Below are positions 34,492-47,000 of a stretch of 64,000 nt of DNA, piece by piece. Within the stretch, counting starts at the first letter, position 1. Each line of letters starts with the position of its first letter. Source of the stretch: Pseudomicrostroma phylloplanum (Eukaryota; Basidiomycota; Exobasidiomycetes; Microstromatales); assembly GCA_039545275.1 (NCBI GenBank), contig BCHS01000001.1, positions 1,938,853 to 2,002,852 on the forward strand, in the 5' to 3' direction. A program made the translations under genes and the position numbers. The notes beneath the pieces were generated by a model. It was not told where the DNA came from and searched no databases. It saw nothing but the letters and a program-made list of their open reading frames with translations.

Positions 34492-37400
34492 TCAGCAAGA
34501 CCTCATCTTCTCCTTCCATCTGAGAGCGTGGCGTTGCTACAGTAGTGCCAGTCACTAGTGAAGCCAAACACTCACGCGTACTGAACGTTCATCTGGCTCA
34601 GCGTGACGGGCGAGCACGCCTCGCGCTGTCCCAGGGAGAGGGCCACTTCGCAGAAGGCCTTTGCGCTGGTGTATTCTCCCAGACTAACCGGGAGACAAGG
34701 GATTGGAAGACGTCATGGACAAAGGGATCGTCAGCTGCTATACCGTCTCTGGCATCGATGGGTCAGAGCCGAGCAGACGAGACGCACTGGTAAAGCTCGA
34801 TCCCCGCATCCCACGCCGTGCTGAGCAGCCAGGCCTTCTCGTCCAACGGGTACATCTGCGCCACCTCCTTCTTGCCCAGACGGTGCGCGATGAATTGCAG
34901 GTGCTCCAGAGCAGTGTCGTACGCAGCGCTACTGCCACTACTGTGAGGTTGACAAAGCAGGGTGGAGAGGAGGGCACGTAGCCAGCGCGCCAGACGGTGC
35001 GTGTCGGGTTCATTGCTGCAAGAAGAGTCCAAAGGGCGTTAACATCGTCGCACATGTACGTTGTGCTTTAGTCCTCTCTCACCTAGTCTCTTCCTTCATC
35101 TTCTCAAAAGCAGCCTGAGAGGGCGTGCAGGGCGGACCCACGCCAAGTCAGCTCGCTCGCTGCGCCGACGTTGTCACCAGGCTCACTTACAGTCAGTACG
35201 TCTTGCAGATGCTTGGGCGTGCAGCCCTTCGAGCCCCAAGCAATATCCGCCATAGTCTCAACGACCTTCACTGGCGCCCTCTTGTTGTTCAAGGCCGTCT
35301 GAAGCGCTTTTGTAGCACCGCTCCAGTCATCCAGTCTTGCGAGGGCCTCGTATTCGAGCACCATCAAGGTCCACTCTGCGCTACTCTCGGCGTCTTCTAA
35401 TGCTGCTACTTCACGAGCGCTCTGGAGCAGTGTCCACGTGTCCGCTGCACTGGTACGGCACTGTTGCCACAGAGACCTTGCTTCTCTTTCATCGAGGTCT
35501 CCTCTTCGCGCCACAGCAGAGCGAGCCACCAGTGAGGGAAGGCACGACCAGAGCTTGGTGGAGTGAATCTGCTTGTCGGCCGGCTGGGCAGTGAGGGCCT
35601 CACGACACTGTGCTAGAGCGAGGGCTAGGTCAAAGGCCTTGGCTGCTGTCAAGCTATCGACTACGTCGCACATCAAGAGGGCTGAATTGAAGGCGGTCCT
35701 GTAGCTCCACTCTGCTTCTTTGCAGGCTCGTGCGTCAGCGGGATCCAGCTCCGCTCTCTTCTTCAGTGCACTCAGATTGTTCTCCAGATGCTCGATGACT
35801 ATTTCTGCCGTAGCTTGATCATAGGACAGGCCATCTTGGGGCAGGCTATGCTTGACTAGTGAGCGAGTCAGCACGACTGCGTCTACTTCTCTGCCAATCG
35901 AGGCGTCTACCTGCGCTTGCTCAGAGATGCTTCGCATGGCGTGGTATACGACTCGCTCGAAGCGAGCCTCCTGTGCGACTTGTACAACGGTGGGTAGCAT
36001 GACGCTGCGGAAGTTGGGAGCACCGAGCAGCGCCTGCAATGCGGCGAATGCATCGTCTTCTCGTCGCATGCGTACGGCAATGTCGAAGTTGATGTAATGA
36101 TTAAGGGAATCGTCAGCCAGATGAGGAGGGCAGGCATGCAGAGCTTGTTGCGCCGCCTCCGGACGTCCAGCCTCGAGGTAGCACAAAGCCACCTTCCTCG
36201 CAGTCCTAGCTACGTTCTTGTCCAGTTTCTTGAACATCGGGTGCATCGCGATCTCGTAGAAAGACGCAGCGAGGAGGTGGTCAGGCTCAGCTGAACGGCC
36301 CTGCAGACCTTCTCCGTGTCGCCAGCAGAGCATCTGGATTGCAAGGCCGCCATCGCGGGAGATGTGGAAGTCCAATTGCTCAAGGAGATCGAGCGTGTCT
36401 CGGAGGACAGGTACAGAGGCAGCACTCTTGCTGACTAAGGCGAGTGTGAGCACGACTCGCGTGACAGTGTCTGGTGTAGTGGGAGAGGCTGTATCCTGCA
36501 CGAGTCGCTGTAAGAGGAGCTTCACGGCCTCTCTTACGAACTCGAGCTGTGCGCCGCGTGCTCGAATGATGGCGAGTACTCTGTCAATGGCACTGGCCTC
36601 GAGATCTTTCGATGTCACAAGGTCTCGGACCGCCTCCAGCAGTGTACGCAGCGGGGCATCTCGCTTGTGCAAGATGTCGATTCGAAGCATTAGCATGTTG
36701 GCGTCTTGACCCGCTGTAGACGATCGCTGTCGGTAGAAAGTGATCAGCTCTCCGAGAGCCGCTTCGGCGGAGGCGAGAGCATCGTTCTTGGTGGCACACC
36801 CCTCTATCGAGCCAAGCTCAAAGAAGCTTCTGGCGAGACGACGTAGAGCTCGAGCTTGCAGTTCAGCAAATTGAGGGAGAGAGCCTTGCTCTGCTCTCTC
36901 CAGCAGCTGCAAGCCTTTGCGAAGCCAGTCCGTCGCGCGGAGAAGTAGCTTCTCTGCTGCTGCGCCAGGAGTGTTCGACTTCAAGGCTTCGGTAAGTAGG
37001 TGTTCGCCGTATGCGACGCACGTTTGACAGAGCTGATGGACCTGGAAGTGATCATTGAGTGGCAATGCAGGTCCGTATGTGAGGGGGTATGAGCAGTGAC
37101 ATGGCTCGATCAAACACTCCCACGAGACTTTACCATAGATGCTGTCAACAGATCGTAGTGCTTCTTGCCGTCCTCTGCGAACGAGGTGTCGGAATCAGAG
37201 ATTTGTGCTCAGTCGCCGAAAGCACACCTGTGTAGACTACAGCAGCTTTGTCGCTCACCAAAGGCCGCATTGAGAGAGAAGTCGGCCACAGCACTATTAC
37301 TAGTCGCCTGCGCAAAAGAGACCTTCGCAAGCATGTGTGTCTGACAGACTGACAGCGACTCCTTTGTCATCTCCCCCTTTACGGTAGCCTTGACTGTGCT

Positions 37401-38299
37401 GTGAATCTGTTGTCTCTTAGGACGATGAAGGCGGTCAGGTTTGCCCGCCGTGAAGGTGGGCCATGACGGGACTGACCTGGGCTGCGTGAGTCAAGAGCTC
37501 TTCCGCCGTCTCAAGGAAGATATCGCCCCCAGCTGCTTAGCCATACGAGTGAGACGAAGTCATTCCGGAGTACGCAGTGCGGAGGTCCCGTGAGATTTGT
37601 ATATGCCCCGCACATACCTGATACGAGGGCCGAGGAGGCCTTGCTGAGGACTTCGAGCAACCGCAACGCATCTGTTCCACCCGGACACCTCGTTAGATCA
37701 TCAGCTTCGAGGGATCGTCCCACTGCACTCGTCACCTCCGCTGACCTTCCAGGCTGTAAGGTGTTGGGACACCTGCATAGAGCAATAGAGCTGCGACCGC
37801 TCGCGCTGGAGAGTACGACAAGCAGGGGCTTGCGTCAGCATCCCTGGTCTACGTTGCTCGAGCAGCCAGCCCCATCAGAGTGCTTCACCCAGGGCGATCA
37901 GCTGCATCGCGGTCTCATCGCCGGCAGCTTCCTGCTTGATTGTCCTGCTCGCATTCCACAGGATCGTCCCTGAGAACGAAACAAGAGTTCACATCAACAT
38001 CAGCATCAGCGCTCCCTGCTATCTCGGTCTGAAGTGCAGTGTATGCAAGCACCTCCCCTATCAAGCATCGTCGCAGCCTCAGCGCTGGGAGCCGCCTGCC
38101 ACTGCTGTATGAAGGCTGCTACACGTCCCTGCAATGCCTGCAGCTGGAACACGAGGTCTTCATCGCCCTTGTTGCTGAGGTGTAGTCGAGGTGTGATGCT
38201 CTTCACGACGCCTAAAGAGGAGCGCATATAAAGAGGTATGGAGGAGGGGTCAAGATCAGTGGAGCCCTTGCTTGGTACAACTTCTGCTCTCGCGGCCAT
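34492..38299 (-). CDS. ZIP4: Meiotic crossover protein Zip4/Spo22
   Basis: About twelve exons can be chained with GT-AG borders and consistent phase from the ATG at 38297-38299 to a TGA at 34492-34494, giving roughly 940 residues, like yeast Zip4 and animal TEX11. Exons 1-7 are small (among them SKASSALVS and GDIFLETAEELLTHAAQ). Exon 8 (about 35186-37042) carries most of a TPR-like helical repeat array, including the Spo22 hallmark CKEAEWSYRTAFNSALL. The last exons include MYPLDEKAWLLSTAWDAGI and EYTSAKAFCEVALSLGQ. Zip4 is a scaffold of the ZMM group: it promotes class I crossovers and synaptonemal complex assembly during meiosis. Exon limits for the small exons are my reconstruction. The intron count is far above that of neighbouring genes. 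Confidence 0.82.
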
Positions 38300-38743
38300 G
38301 GCGAGGGGGACAGCAGGAGAAACGCGCCATCGATGCTCTTGGCCTGACGCAGAAAGTCCGGATCAGCGTTGCGACTAGTCATGGTTTCGATCAGTGGGAC
38401 TGCAGATATGCCGTGATACTTGGTCGGAAGGTGTATCCAGGCGGCGAAATCACTCGCTCGCTGCCCACGGAAGTGGAACAGGAGCGGAGTGAGACGCGAT
38501 CTGACATGACATCGGAACGGGAGGCGAGGCACTGAATGGAGGTCGAGTGGTGGTCGATGTTTGCCGTCCCACTGGCCCATATGCATGGGAGCAGGTCCAC
38601 GAGTACTCTGACAGATTCATTCAGACATGTGCAGTGCTATCAGAGCAGGTGGACGGGTGATATTGATGCTGGAATTGCCGCCGCTTTTGTACAGTACGTC
38701 GACGTCAAGAGATCAAACGTGTGCCGTACATCTCCCTAACCAT
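38300..38743. other. Intergenic region ZIP4 5' side/QCR6 3' end
   Basis: This lies between the ATG of ZIP4 and the stop of QCR6, both on the minus strand, and presumably holds the ZIP4 promoter. Open frames here are not convincing. Confidence 0.4.
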
Positions 38744-40060
38744 CTAAACCAGCTTGCTGAAGATCTTCGGGGCGGTGCACTGTAGATTTCGTGGAGCAGT
38801 GAGAGGAGGCCGGGGAGGTCAGTATCAGAACCTCACACTACAGCGTCTCTCTGATGGTGTCAACTTACATCGCTAGCGCAGTGAGCAAGGTGGACTGTCG
38901 AAGTAAAGTGCAAGGCGGAGAGGTAGTGATGAGTAGGTCAGAAAATGAACAGCAATAGGCGCATCATGCCTCTCCACTATAGAGAGCGAATGTCAAGGTC
39001 CTTTCGAGGGTCTAGATACTCACAGCTGTATCGAGTGAAACACAGTTCGTGGAGCAAGGGCAGACATGAACCAGGTACAGCGTGTCAGTGAGAATCGATG
39101 GCCAGTCATGCCGTCTCACTGGCATCCTACGACGGGTCTAGCCATGCCTGTCTGAACTCACAACTCTTCCATGCAGTCCTCTCCCTTGAAACCATTGCCC
39201 TCGTTGACCCTGTTGGTGCACTCGTCAAAGTGGTGCTTTGCTGGGGCGCACTGCTTTGAGTTCTCGCACTCTGCAGCAGCGCAAGACGTGAAGGGAAATA
39301 GGAGAGGTATGTCAGCAGGCTGCTCCGATTGACTGCAAGGAACAAAGGGTCTCCCTTGCGAGGTATAGTGTAGACTAAACTCACCCTCGTAGATGCCAGG
39401 CATGAGGTCCTCCTGGAGGGTCAAGAGTGGGAAGGTGTTGAATGATGTAGGTCAGTCAGTCAGTCAATCGATCCAGCGGCCTGTACACGGCATTTGCTTG
39501 CCTCCACCATCTACTGTGGCTAGCTCTCCTGAACGTACCTCTTCTTCCTCCTCCTCTTCCTCCTCGTCATCACCTCCCGACTCCTCCTCCTCTCCCTCTC
39601 CACCCTCTGAGCTCTCCTCTTCGCCTCCGGACTCTCCCTCTCCTCCCTCGGACTCTTCGCCTCCCTCCGAGGACTCTCCCTCCTCGCTCTCGCCCTGTGA
39701 AACGAGATGAGCAAAGAAGAAGGTCAGCTAAAGTAAACTTGCGGCGTTCCGCTTGATTGACCAGGGAGGGCTAGGCAGGGCGGGTTGGGAGCTCCTTCTC
39801 CTTGAGGCTGTTGTCCAGCGTGTCTTCAAGACATCAGGCCTTCATAGTTCAATAGCTCAAGAGTGTCTTTCGGAAGCTCCCTTGCCTCGCCCGGATCGCC
39901 CTGCCCGTCTCCTCGAGTGCGCTGAACCCACCTCATCGTCAGCATGCAGCGAAGGCAGCATAGAAGAGAAGAAGGACGTCACAGAGGACATGAGGTCCTC
40001 GCTGGCGTACGATTGCGAGGAGGACGAGGAAGAGTGCTGTGATGAGGCGAAGGACGACAT
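38744..40060 (-). CDS. QCR6: Complex III hinge subunit Qcr6
   Basis: Seven exons, 5' to 3': 39932-40060, 39539-39694, 39385-39412, 39162-39270, 39024-39025, 38869-38894 and 38744-38779, totalling 486 nt and 161 residues. A Ser-rich start is followed by a very acidic region (exon 2 is almost all Glu, Ser and Gly). The hinge fold then follows: CENSKQCAPAKHHFDECTNRV, DCMEEFFHLAHCASD and CTAPKIFSKLV, with the paired cysteines that form the disulfides. Qcr6 is the acidic subunit of the cytochrome bc1 complex that helps dock cytochrome c on the intermembrane-space side. The motif EEFFHL is recovered only if a 2-nt exon (CT at 39024-39025, flanked by AG and GTGAGT) is included; skipping it shifts the frame to an early stop. 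Confidence 0.88.
39024..39025 (-). other. 2-nt microexon of QCR6
   Basis: On the minus strand the two bases CT stand between TACAG and GTGAGT. Upstream exon 4 ends GAG TT and the downstream exon starts TCCAC, so the microexon completes GAG TTC TTC CAC (Glu-Phe-Phe-His). This is the strictly conserved EEFFHL segment of the hinge protein. The flanking introns are 136 and 129 nt. Confidence 0.75.
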
Positions 40061-41059
40061 GATGGTGTCTGTTCAAGTGTCCCTTGTGGCGATATGGGTG
40101 AGGTGGACGTAGGTGGTGGTAGACTGATGTGGTGAGGATGGAGCGCGGGCGGGTGCGAAGGAGTGAGGTGAGTGGCAGGCAGGCAGGCGCGGGTTAGAAA
40201 TCGGCTGGCCTCGGGGGGCGGCGTGCCTGTCCGGCCTTGGGTGGCTCTGCCCCGCCTGCCCTTTGCCTCTGGGCGGAGCCGTGAGCGCGCGAGTTGACCG
40301 GACTGAGGGGCCAAGTCGACCTCCTGTACGATTGTTGAGGCACAATGAGGTTGACTGTGGCCGTGACAAGAGCTGTCGTCGAAGCTAGAGCCAGCCATAC
40401 GAAGGATAGTGCGATACGAGCTGCGCCAGCCGCAGGTATGGATTTGCACTCGAGAGCCACTGGACAGTCAGAGTAGCCGCCTATGATCCCTGCTCCCCAC
40501 CTCTTTTTCACCCAAATGCCTGCAATGCCCTATTGGTTCGCTTCTCTGGTTATCAATTCATTGCTCATGTGTTGTCACCTGCCTGTTCTACCTCTGATCT
40601 TGGCCCTGCATTTCATCCTTCGGCATTGCCGTGGATTGCTGCGTGCGAGGATCTGGGCGTGTATCTCCTGACCGTGCGTGGGAGAGGAGTCACCCGCCTG
40701 GGCGGCGTGGGCTGCAGTGGCCTGGGCCAAAGGCCACGGCAGGCGGGGGACAAGCGCAGGCAGGCGCCATTCTTCCTCGGCGATTTGCTTCCCTGCTACA
40801 AGACCCTTATTGGCCTATCGCACACCATCTCGCCCCTTGATTGCAATATCAATCACAGATACTGAGCACACGCTGCTACAACAGCCTATCGCTGGTGGTG
40901 CTTGCAGCCTGCGAGCCCTCCCTTCGAGGTCACTCTAGCTCCTCAGTTCATCCAATCTACCCCCATCCTCGCCCTCCTTCCGAACCCCACAATGCTCCAC
41001 TTGTAGCCTATCTTCCTCCTCATCCCTCTCGAGCAAAACAGCGCTGCGTCCACTGAGAC
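40061..41059. other. Divergent promoter region QCR6/TSC2
   Basis: This 1-kb region between two divergent starts contains no convincing coding frame and no RNA gene that I can recognise. Confidence 0.45.
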
Positions 41060-44000
41060 ATGGCAGACAAATCGAGCTCTGCTGCTGCTGCTGCTGCCGC
41101 CGCCAGCACGGCGAGTAACGGCACCAATAGCACTCCTCCTGGAGCAGCCTCTCACCCAGCTTCAGCTGTGAAGCCTTCCTTGAGGCAGACCATCTTTCGC
41201 TCTTTTCGCGGACCTCAAGTAGCTGCTCCTCTGGCCTCTTCGGCCACTGCCTCTCCTACCTCGAGACCCATCGATCACCACAAGCCCGACTATGGCTCGT
41301 CCAGCGCAGTCACCGACCCCGTAGCCAATCCTTTTGACGTTGATGCAGCTACAGCAGCTGCAGCCTCTGCTGTCGCCGAGGCTGAGCTCGCCAATGCTCA
41401 CGAGCACAATGTCCCGAAGACCCCTGCAGAGCAGTTTCGTGCTCACCTCGTTGAGCTCATCAAGCCGCTTCCCCTCAGTGAACCAAGGCGTACAGAGACT
41501 ATCCTCAATCGATGTGAGAGGCTTGCGGCCATTGGCACAGCGACGGAGATGCTAGACCCACCTCCACCACAAGGTCAGGTCTTTCGCGTAGCCGTCACTC
41601 TCCTCGGAGGAGACGACCACGCCCAATATCCTTTGGTCATCAAGGAGGCAGCCTGCGATGTCCTCGCCAAGGCGGTCAAACACTCGGATGAGAAAGCGAG
41701 CGCAGCACCTCTGGCTCTTCGAGAGACCCGCAGCGGTGCCCCAGGCTCACAATCGTCCAAAGCCCTCGACAGCGATCAGCCGCTGGCCACGATTGATCGA
41801 GCTCTGATGTATCGTATGGTGAAAGAACTGTCGGACGATGACTCGCACTCTACCTCCTCTCGCAAGCTACCGTCGAAGGACGATCTATCGGCGACTTCGT
41901 TCCCAAGTCTGCATGCTCAGCTACGGGCACTTCACGCCCTCTCTCGCGATGGAAGAGACGTGGCGTCATTCGATGGAATCATTCCCCTACTCAGTCGCTG
42001 GTTGATCATCATCTGGAGAGAAGTTCAGGCGTTGAGGCAACTCCACAAATACGTCAAGCCAACTCCACAGCCAGAAGAGTCCACCTCCGACCGCTCCGAC
42101 AGCGGACCTTCGTCTCAGCCCATCGATGAGCATCTTTATGTAGAGCAGCTCTCAGCCAGAGAATGGTCTCTCCAAGCAATCTTGCATTTGATGCGCTCCA
42201 TCTTCAAATTCAGCTTCCCCCAGGTCACCGAGCAGGTGGAAGCTGCGTTGCAGTCTCTCGCCTTGCTAGTGCTCACGCCGTTGTCACGAGATTTGCTGGT
42301 AGACGATGACAGCACACCCCTTCGGCGCTCTTCCACTCCGGGCGCAAACTTGACGAACCTGCAGCCTTTGGTGTCTCTGACCCGCGAGGCTTCTCGCTCT
42401 CAGTCTCGCGACCGAAGACCTCGAGCTAGCTCAATTGAGGGATACTCGTACTACGGTATCGAGGTCGGAAACACGCCCGATTCCGGATCCGACTCTTCCC
42501 CCATGATGACACCACAGCTTGGACCCAGGGCAAGCGGCAGTCTGGTGGCCCCCATGAATCTCTCGACCCTTGCTCCATCTCCTAGCAGGAGAGCGCCATC
42601 GCAACTCTCGCGTTTGATAACGGTGGACAATGAAGACTTGCCGATCTTTCCTGATTTGCAAGATATGGAGGTTCGCGCCATCATCGAGCTTCTCGATACA
42701 GTCCTCAAATACGGCTACATACCTCCCACTTGCGTCTTACCTGTCTCGATGCTGCTCTGTCGCATCCTGGGCTATGACTCGGTCGCAGCTGCATCCAAAA
42801 CGCCTCCAAAGTCATTGTTGCCACAAAATTTCACGCCATGGCAACAAGCTGTGTATCCCCTCCTATCAAACTTGCTTCACAGTCACTCTGCATACAGGGC
42901 GATTCGCCAAGTGCGCGAATTGCTTCTCAAGCAGAAAGCAGGTGACCTGACATCTCCTGTCGGTGACAGAGACGAGGATGCCGACGTTGAAGACGGTGCA
43001 GAGGATGAAGCAGTACTGGCGGGAGCCGTCCTCTTCCTCCGCTTCACCATGACCATCCTAGCCAACCTGGCCCGTGATGGACGAGGTTCGAAGGACCCTG
43101 CCATTGCCAGCCGAATTGAAGAGGACTTCCTTGGGCCTCGTTTGCCCTTGGTCCTTCTGATACCTGCATTGCGGGGTGCGCTGCTGCGCCAATCTGACAT
43201 TGTGGACCTCCAGGTCGTGTCCCTCGTCGAGGCTCTGCTACTGCCGACAAAGCCGGTGATAGATGGCGCTGGTCCACCGATCCCACTGTTGTCCAAGAAT
43301 CGTCTGAGAGGAGAGGAATGGAATGAGCTCCTTCAGCTCACTTCTGTAGCCAAGAGACACATCGAAGGATGGCACTTCAAGGCAGCTGGAGGCGGAGCAG
43401 AGATCCGAGTGCCCATCGTCTTGCAAGCTCTGGTGACGCTTCTGGCTAAGCTACCTCTGGCCAACCCTGAGCAGTTGCATCTTTCGCCAGCTGAGGCAGG
43501 AGCACAAGCTGCGCCGGGTGGAGGCTTGCCTCCTCTCACGCTGCCATGGACACCGAAATTGAGCTCCTTGCTTCTCTCGCTGGCGCCAACTCTCCCCACT
43601 CGGCTGACACTTGATCTCATCAAGTATCACCGGGCCCAGCGCCTCTGCTTGCCGGTGAATCCCGACTGGATCGCCAATCTTCAACGGCTGCTGGGTGCGT
43701 TCATGTACGGACAGGTCAAGTTGAAGGTCGACAGCAACACAGCGCCGTCTTCAACGTTCAGTAATGTCACTGCCGCTGGTCCATGGCAGGACAAGTCGCG
43801 TAAGGCGCTCGCTACGCTGCTACTAGAAGACGTCTACGAAGCTGTTGTCAGCTTTCCGGCGTACCGAGCGACCTTGCTGCGAGAAATCATCTTGCCTACG
43901 GCCCGTATGCTACTCCCACACGAGTCTGATGTCGAGGTAGATACCAAGACGCGCGAGGTCCTCATTCAAGCTGCCTCCTTGAGCAGTGCTGCGTCTGTAG

Positions 44001-47000
44001 GCGCTGAAGGAGAGGGCGAGGACGTCTTCACGGCGGTCAGGGAGCTCTTCTGCAAGCTGGCTCGCGCCCCCAGTACCGCGACGTCGCCTTCGGGCAGCAA
44101 TGCAGGGCACGTCCACTTCGCAGATGCTCCAGGCTCCCACGACCATCGGAGCAAGCAAGGCACAACTCCTGCAGGAAAGGACGATCAGAACAGGGCGGCC
44201 GAGCCTTCTACGGCAGCCGGTTCGTCGGGCTCGGGGCCTCTGCCGATCTCAAAGCCGATGCAGTCGGCCTTGAACCTGATTTCTATCTTCAATCAAATCG
44301 CCTTCTCTTCGCCATGGGTCAACTTCGACAATGCCGAGAGCCTCCTTGCCGAGCAAGAAGAGAAGGCTCGAACGGCTTGCATCGCCATCTTCCGCGATCT
44401 CCTCAGTCTCGTTCAGCCCAGTACCGCTGCCGTCACAGAGGTCGCTGCCAATGGACATAGCAGTGTGGAGACCCTTACGGGCTCTACGACTTCGAGCGAG
44501 ACCAGACTAGCGATCCTGCAGTGGTTCTTACGCATCAGGACTGATCGCCACCATCGAGTCTTCTTGATTGGATACCTCGACGAGCAAGTGGAGCCGTCTG
44601 CTTCCATCATCCTCAAGACGCCAGAGGCAAAGGCTGCAGCAGCGGCCGCAGAGGCAGCTACCGCCAGCGGGGAGAAGTCCAGAGCGGCCAGAGCGGATGG
44701 CAGAGAGGGCGGCAGACGTCAGACCATGGGAGGCGACAGTGCAGCTGCGGTTCGCTCGAGATCAAGGGCAAAGGACAGAGAGCCCTCGAGAGAGAGGGAG
44801 AGGGGTAGAGCAGAGCGGGTTAGCGACACAGCTGCGCCTAGAGGAGCGAATCGCAGCATTAGCGCTTCGAGGGGTGGTGCAATGGCGAAGAAGCCGGCCG
44901 CCGAGCATCAGTCGCTCTGGCAGATTCCGCAGATCTTGGCGTTTGAGATGCCAACCACCAGTCTGCGCAGCGACATCGTCTATACTTACATCCACGACGA
45001 TGATCCATCGTGCTCTCATCATCATCAACACAAGCCTGGGGCAATGCCGCTCCCACTTCCCGTGTCGGATCTTCTGGAGACCTACATCAAGATCATGGCA
45101 AGCGAGAAGGATTGGGAGCTCGTCTCTTACGTCATTTGTCACCTGCCCCCACAGCTCTCCAACAAGCATCTCTTCTGCGGTCCGAAGGCGCAAATACAAA
45201 TTGCGGCCCTCCGTCAATTCCTTTGCTCACTGATACTGCAGCAGAAGCTGATGGAGGAAGTGGTTCTGCCAGACGATATCAAGCGATCCGACGTCTATGC
45301 TGTCTGCTATGCTACCTTGACAACTCTGTTGAGCTACCGGGCTCTCTTCAGTCGATCACAACTAGATGAGATGGTCGAAGCATTCATCATTGGTCTCAAC
45401 AAATCGCAAAACACCGCTCAACCATGTGTGAGGGCGCTCTCCATTGCAGTCTACGAGGCGCAAAAGTCGGTCACCCGCATGCTGCCGTCTATGCTGGTCA
45501 AGCTGTCAACGATTATGTCGCACATGACGATGAGCGTTCACATTCTCGAGCTCATTGCCTCCATTGGTCAGGTGCCCGCTTGCTATGCCAACTTTACTGA
45601 TGCAGAGTACCGGAGAGTCTTCGGGATTGCACTGCAGTATATCCAGTACCACCAGGCTCACTCTGTCGCGACTGCGTCATCGGCGGCAGGCAACAGGGCA
45701 AAGGAGGACTTCCGCGCGGACCCATCTTCTTTCACTCTATCGCAGTATGTGATGATGTTGGCCTACTACAACATCTCCATCTGGTTCATGACTTTGCGTC
45801 TCGGCGAGCGCGAGAAGCACGTCTCGAGCATCATCCGAGGCTTGCAGCTAGCCAACGAAGGTAGGGATCAAGTCGCGGATCAGAGCGAAGTCTGTTTCGA
45901 CTTCCTCGCCCGCTTCACGCACTCTAATGCGGACCCCAAGCCCAAGCGCTCCTTCCTCAACTCGGTTGTCATGGGCGATCGCAGCGGGAATGGCAGCCCG
46001 GCAGCGCCTGTGTCTAGCAATGGGCGAGGTCTCAACAGCGGCAAAGACACGGGACGAGTCAGCAAGACGTGGCTTGTCGGCAAGGGCTTGATCACCATCA
46101 CATCGCTGAGGAAAGAAGGGTGGATGGAGATTGTCATCCGTCGCGCGTCTGGCACAATTGCAATGGTCAGCAAGCTGGAGAATGTCCCCATCAGCGTGCT
46201 GCCCGATGAGGACGGTGAGAGGCAGGACCTGCCTGCAACATTGATGATGGACCGCAACCCGCGTACAGCAGCTCTGGCTGTGCTCCGAGCACCTAAGATG
46301 AGGCAGAGAGGCATACGTGTCCCGATGCTCGAAGATGCCGAGCAAGAGATGGATGATAGGCGCAGGCTCGCTCCTGGACAAGAAGCGGCTGAGGTGCTAG
46401 GAGAAGGGGAGCGCCTGCGTTCAAGGGAGGTGATGGGACCTGCCCACTTTGGACTTGCCCCTCGAGCGCGAGGCGCTTCTTTCTCTGGACCTGTAAGCGA
46501 GGACACGGTCAATCTATCCAGAAGCAAGCACGTCAATCCCTACGAACTTTCGGGGCCGGATGCCGACCAGCAACAAACAGGAAGTCTCCCCTCGATCGAT
46601 TCCGATGAAGATGCGATTGAAAAGGTGCTGACGAGCGTTCTGAGCGAGGGAGGCAAGCTTCGACAGCAGAAGGAAGAGCAGAGCAATCAGGCCAAGGCTA
46701 CCAATGGCTCTGGCGAGCCGGCCCTCGTACATCAGCCACCTGCCAAGCAAAGCGTCATCCGAGAGCCTGCCATCGATCCGAGCACCATCGCTCTGCAATT
46801 CTCGTCTTACCCGGACAGCAAAGAACAACCGATCCTGCTCCCAGACGAACCAGCGACGGCTCGTCTGATCAAGGCCATTGATCTCACACCCGTGGTTGAC
46901 CTGCACAAGATTGGCTGTCTGTACGTGGGGCCCGGTCAGAAGGATGAAGTCGAGATCCTGGGCAACCGACATGGCTCGCCTGGCTACGTGCGCTTCCTTG

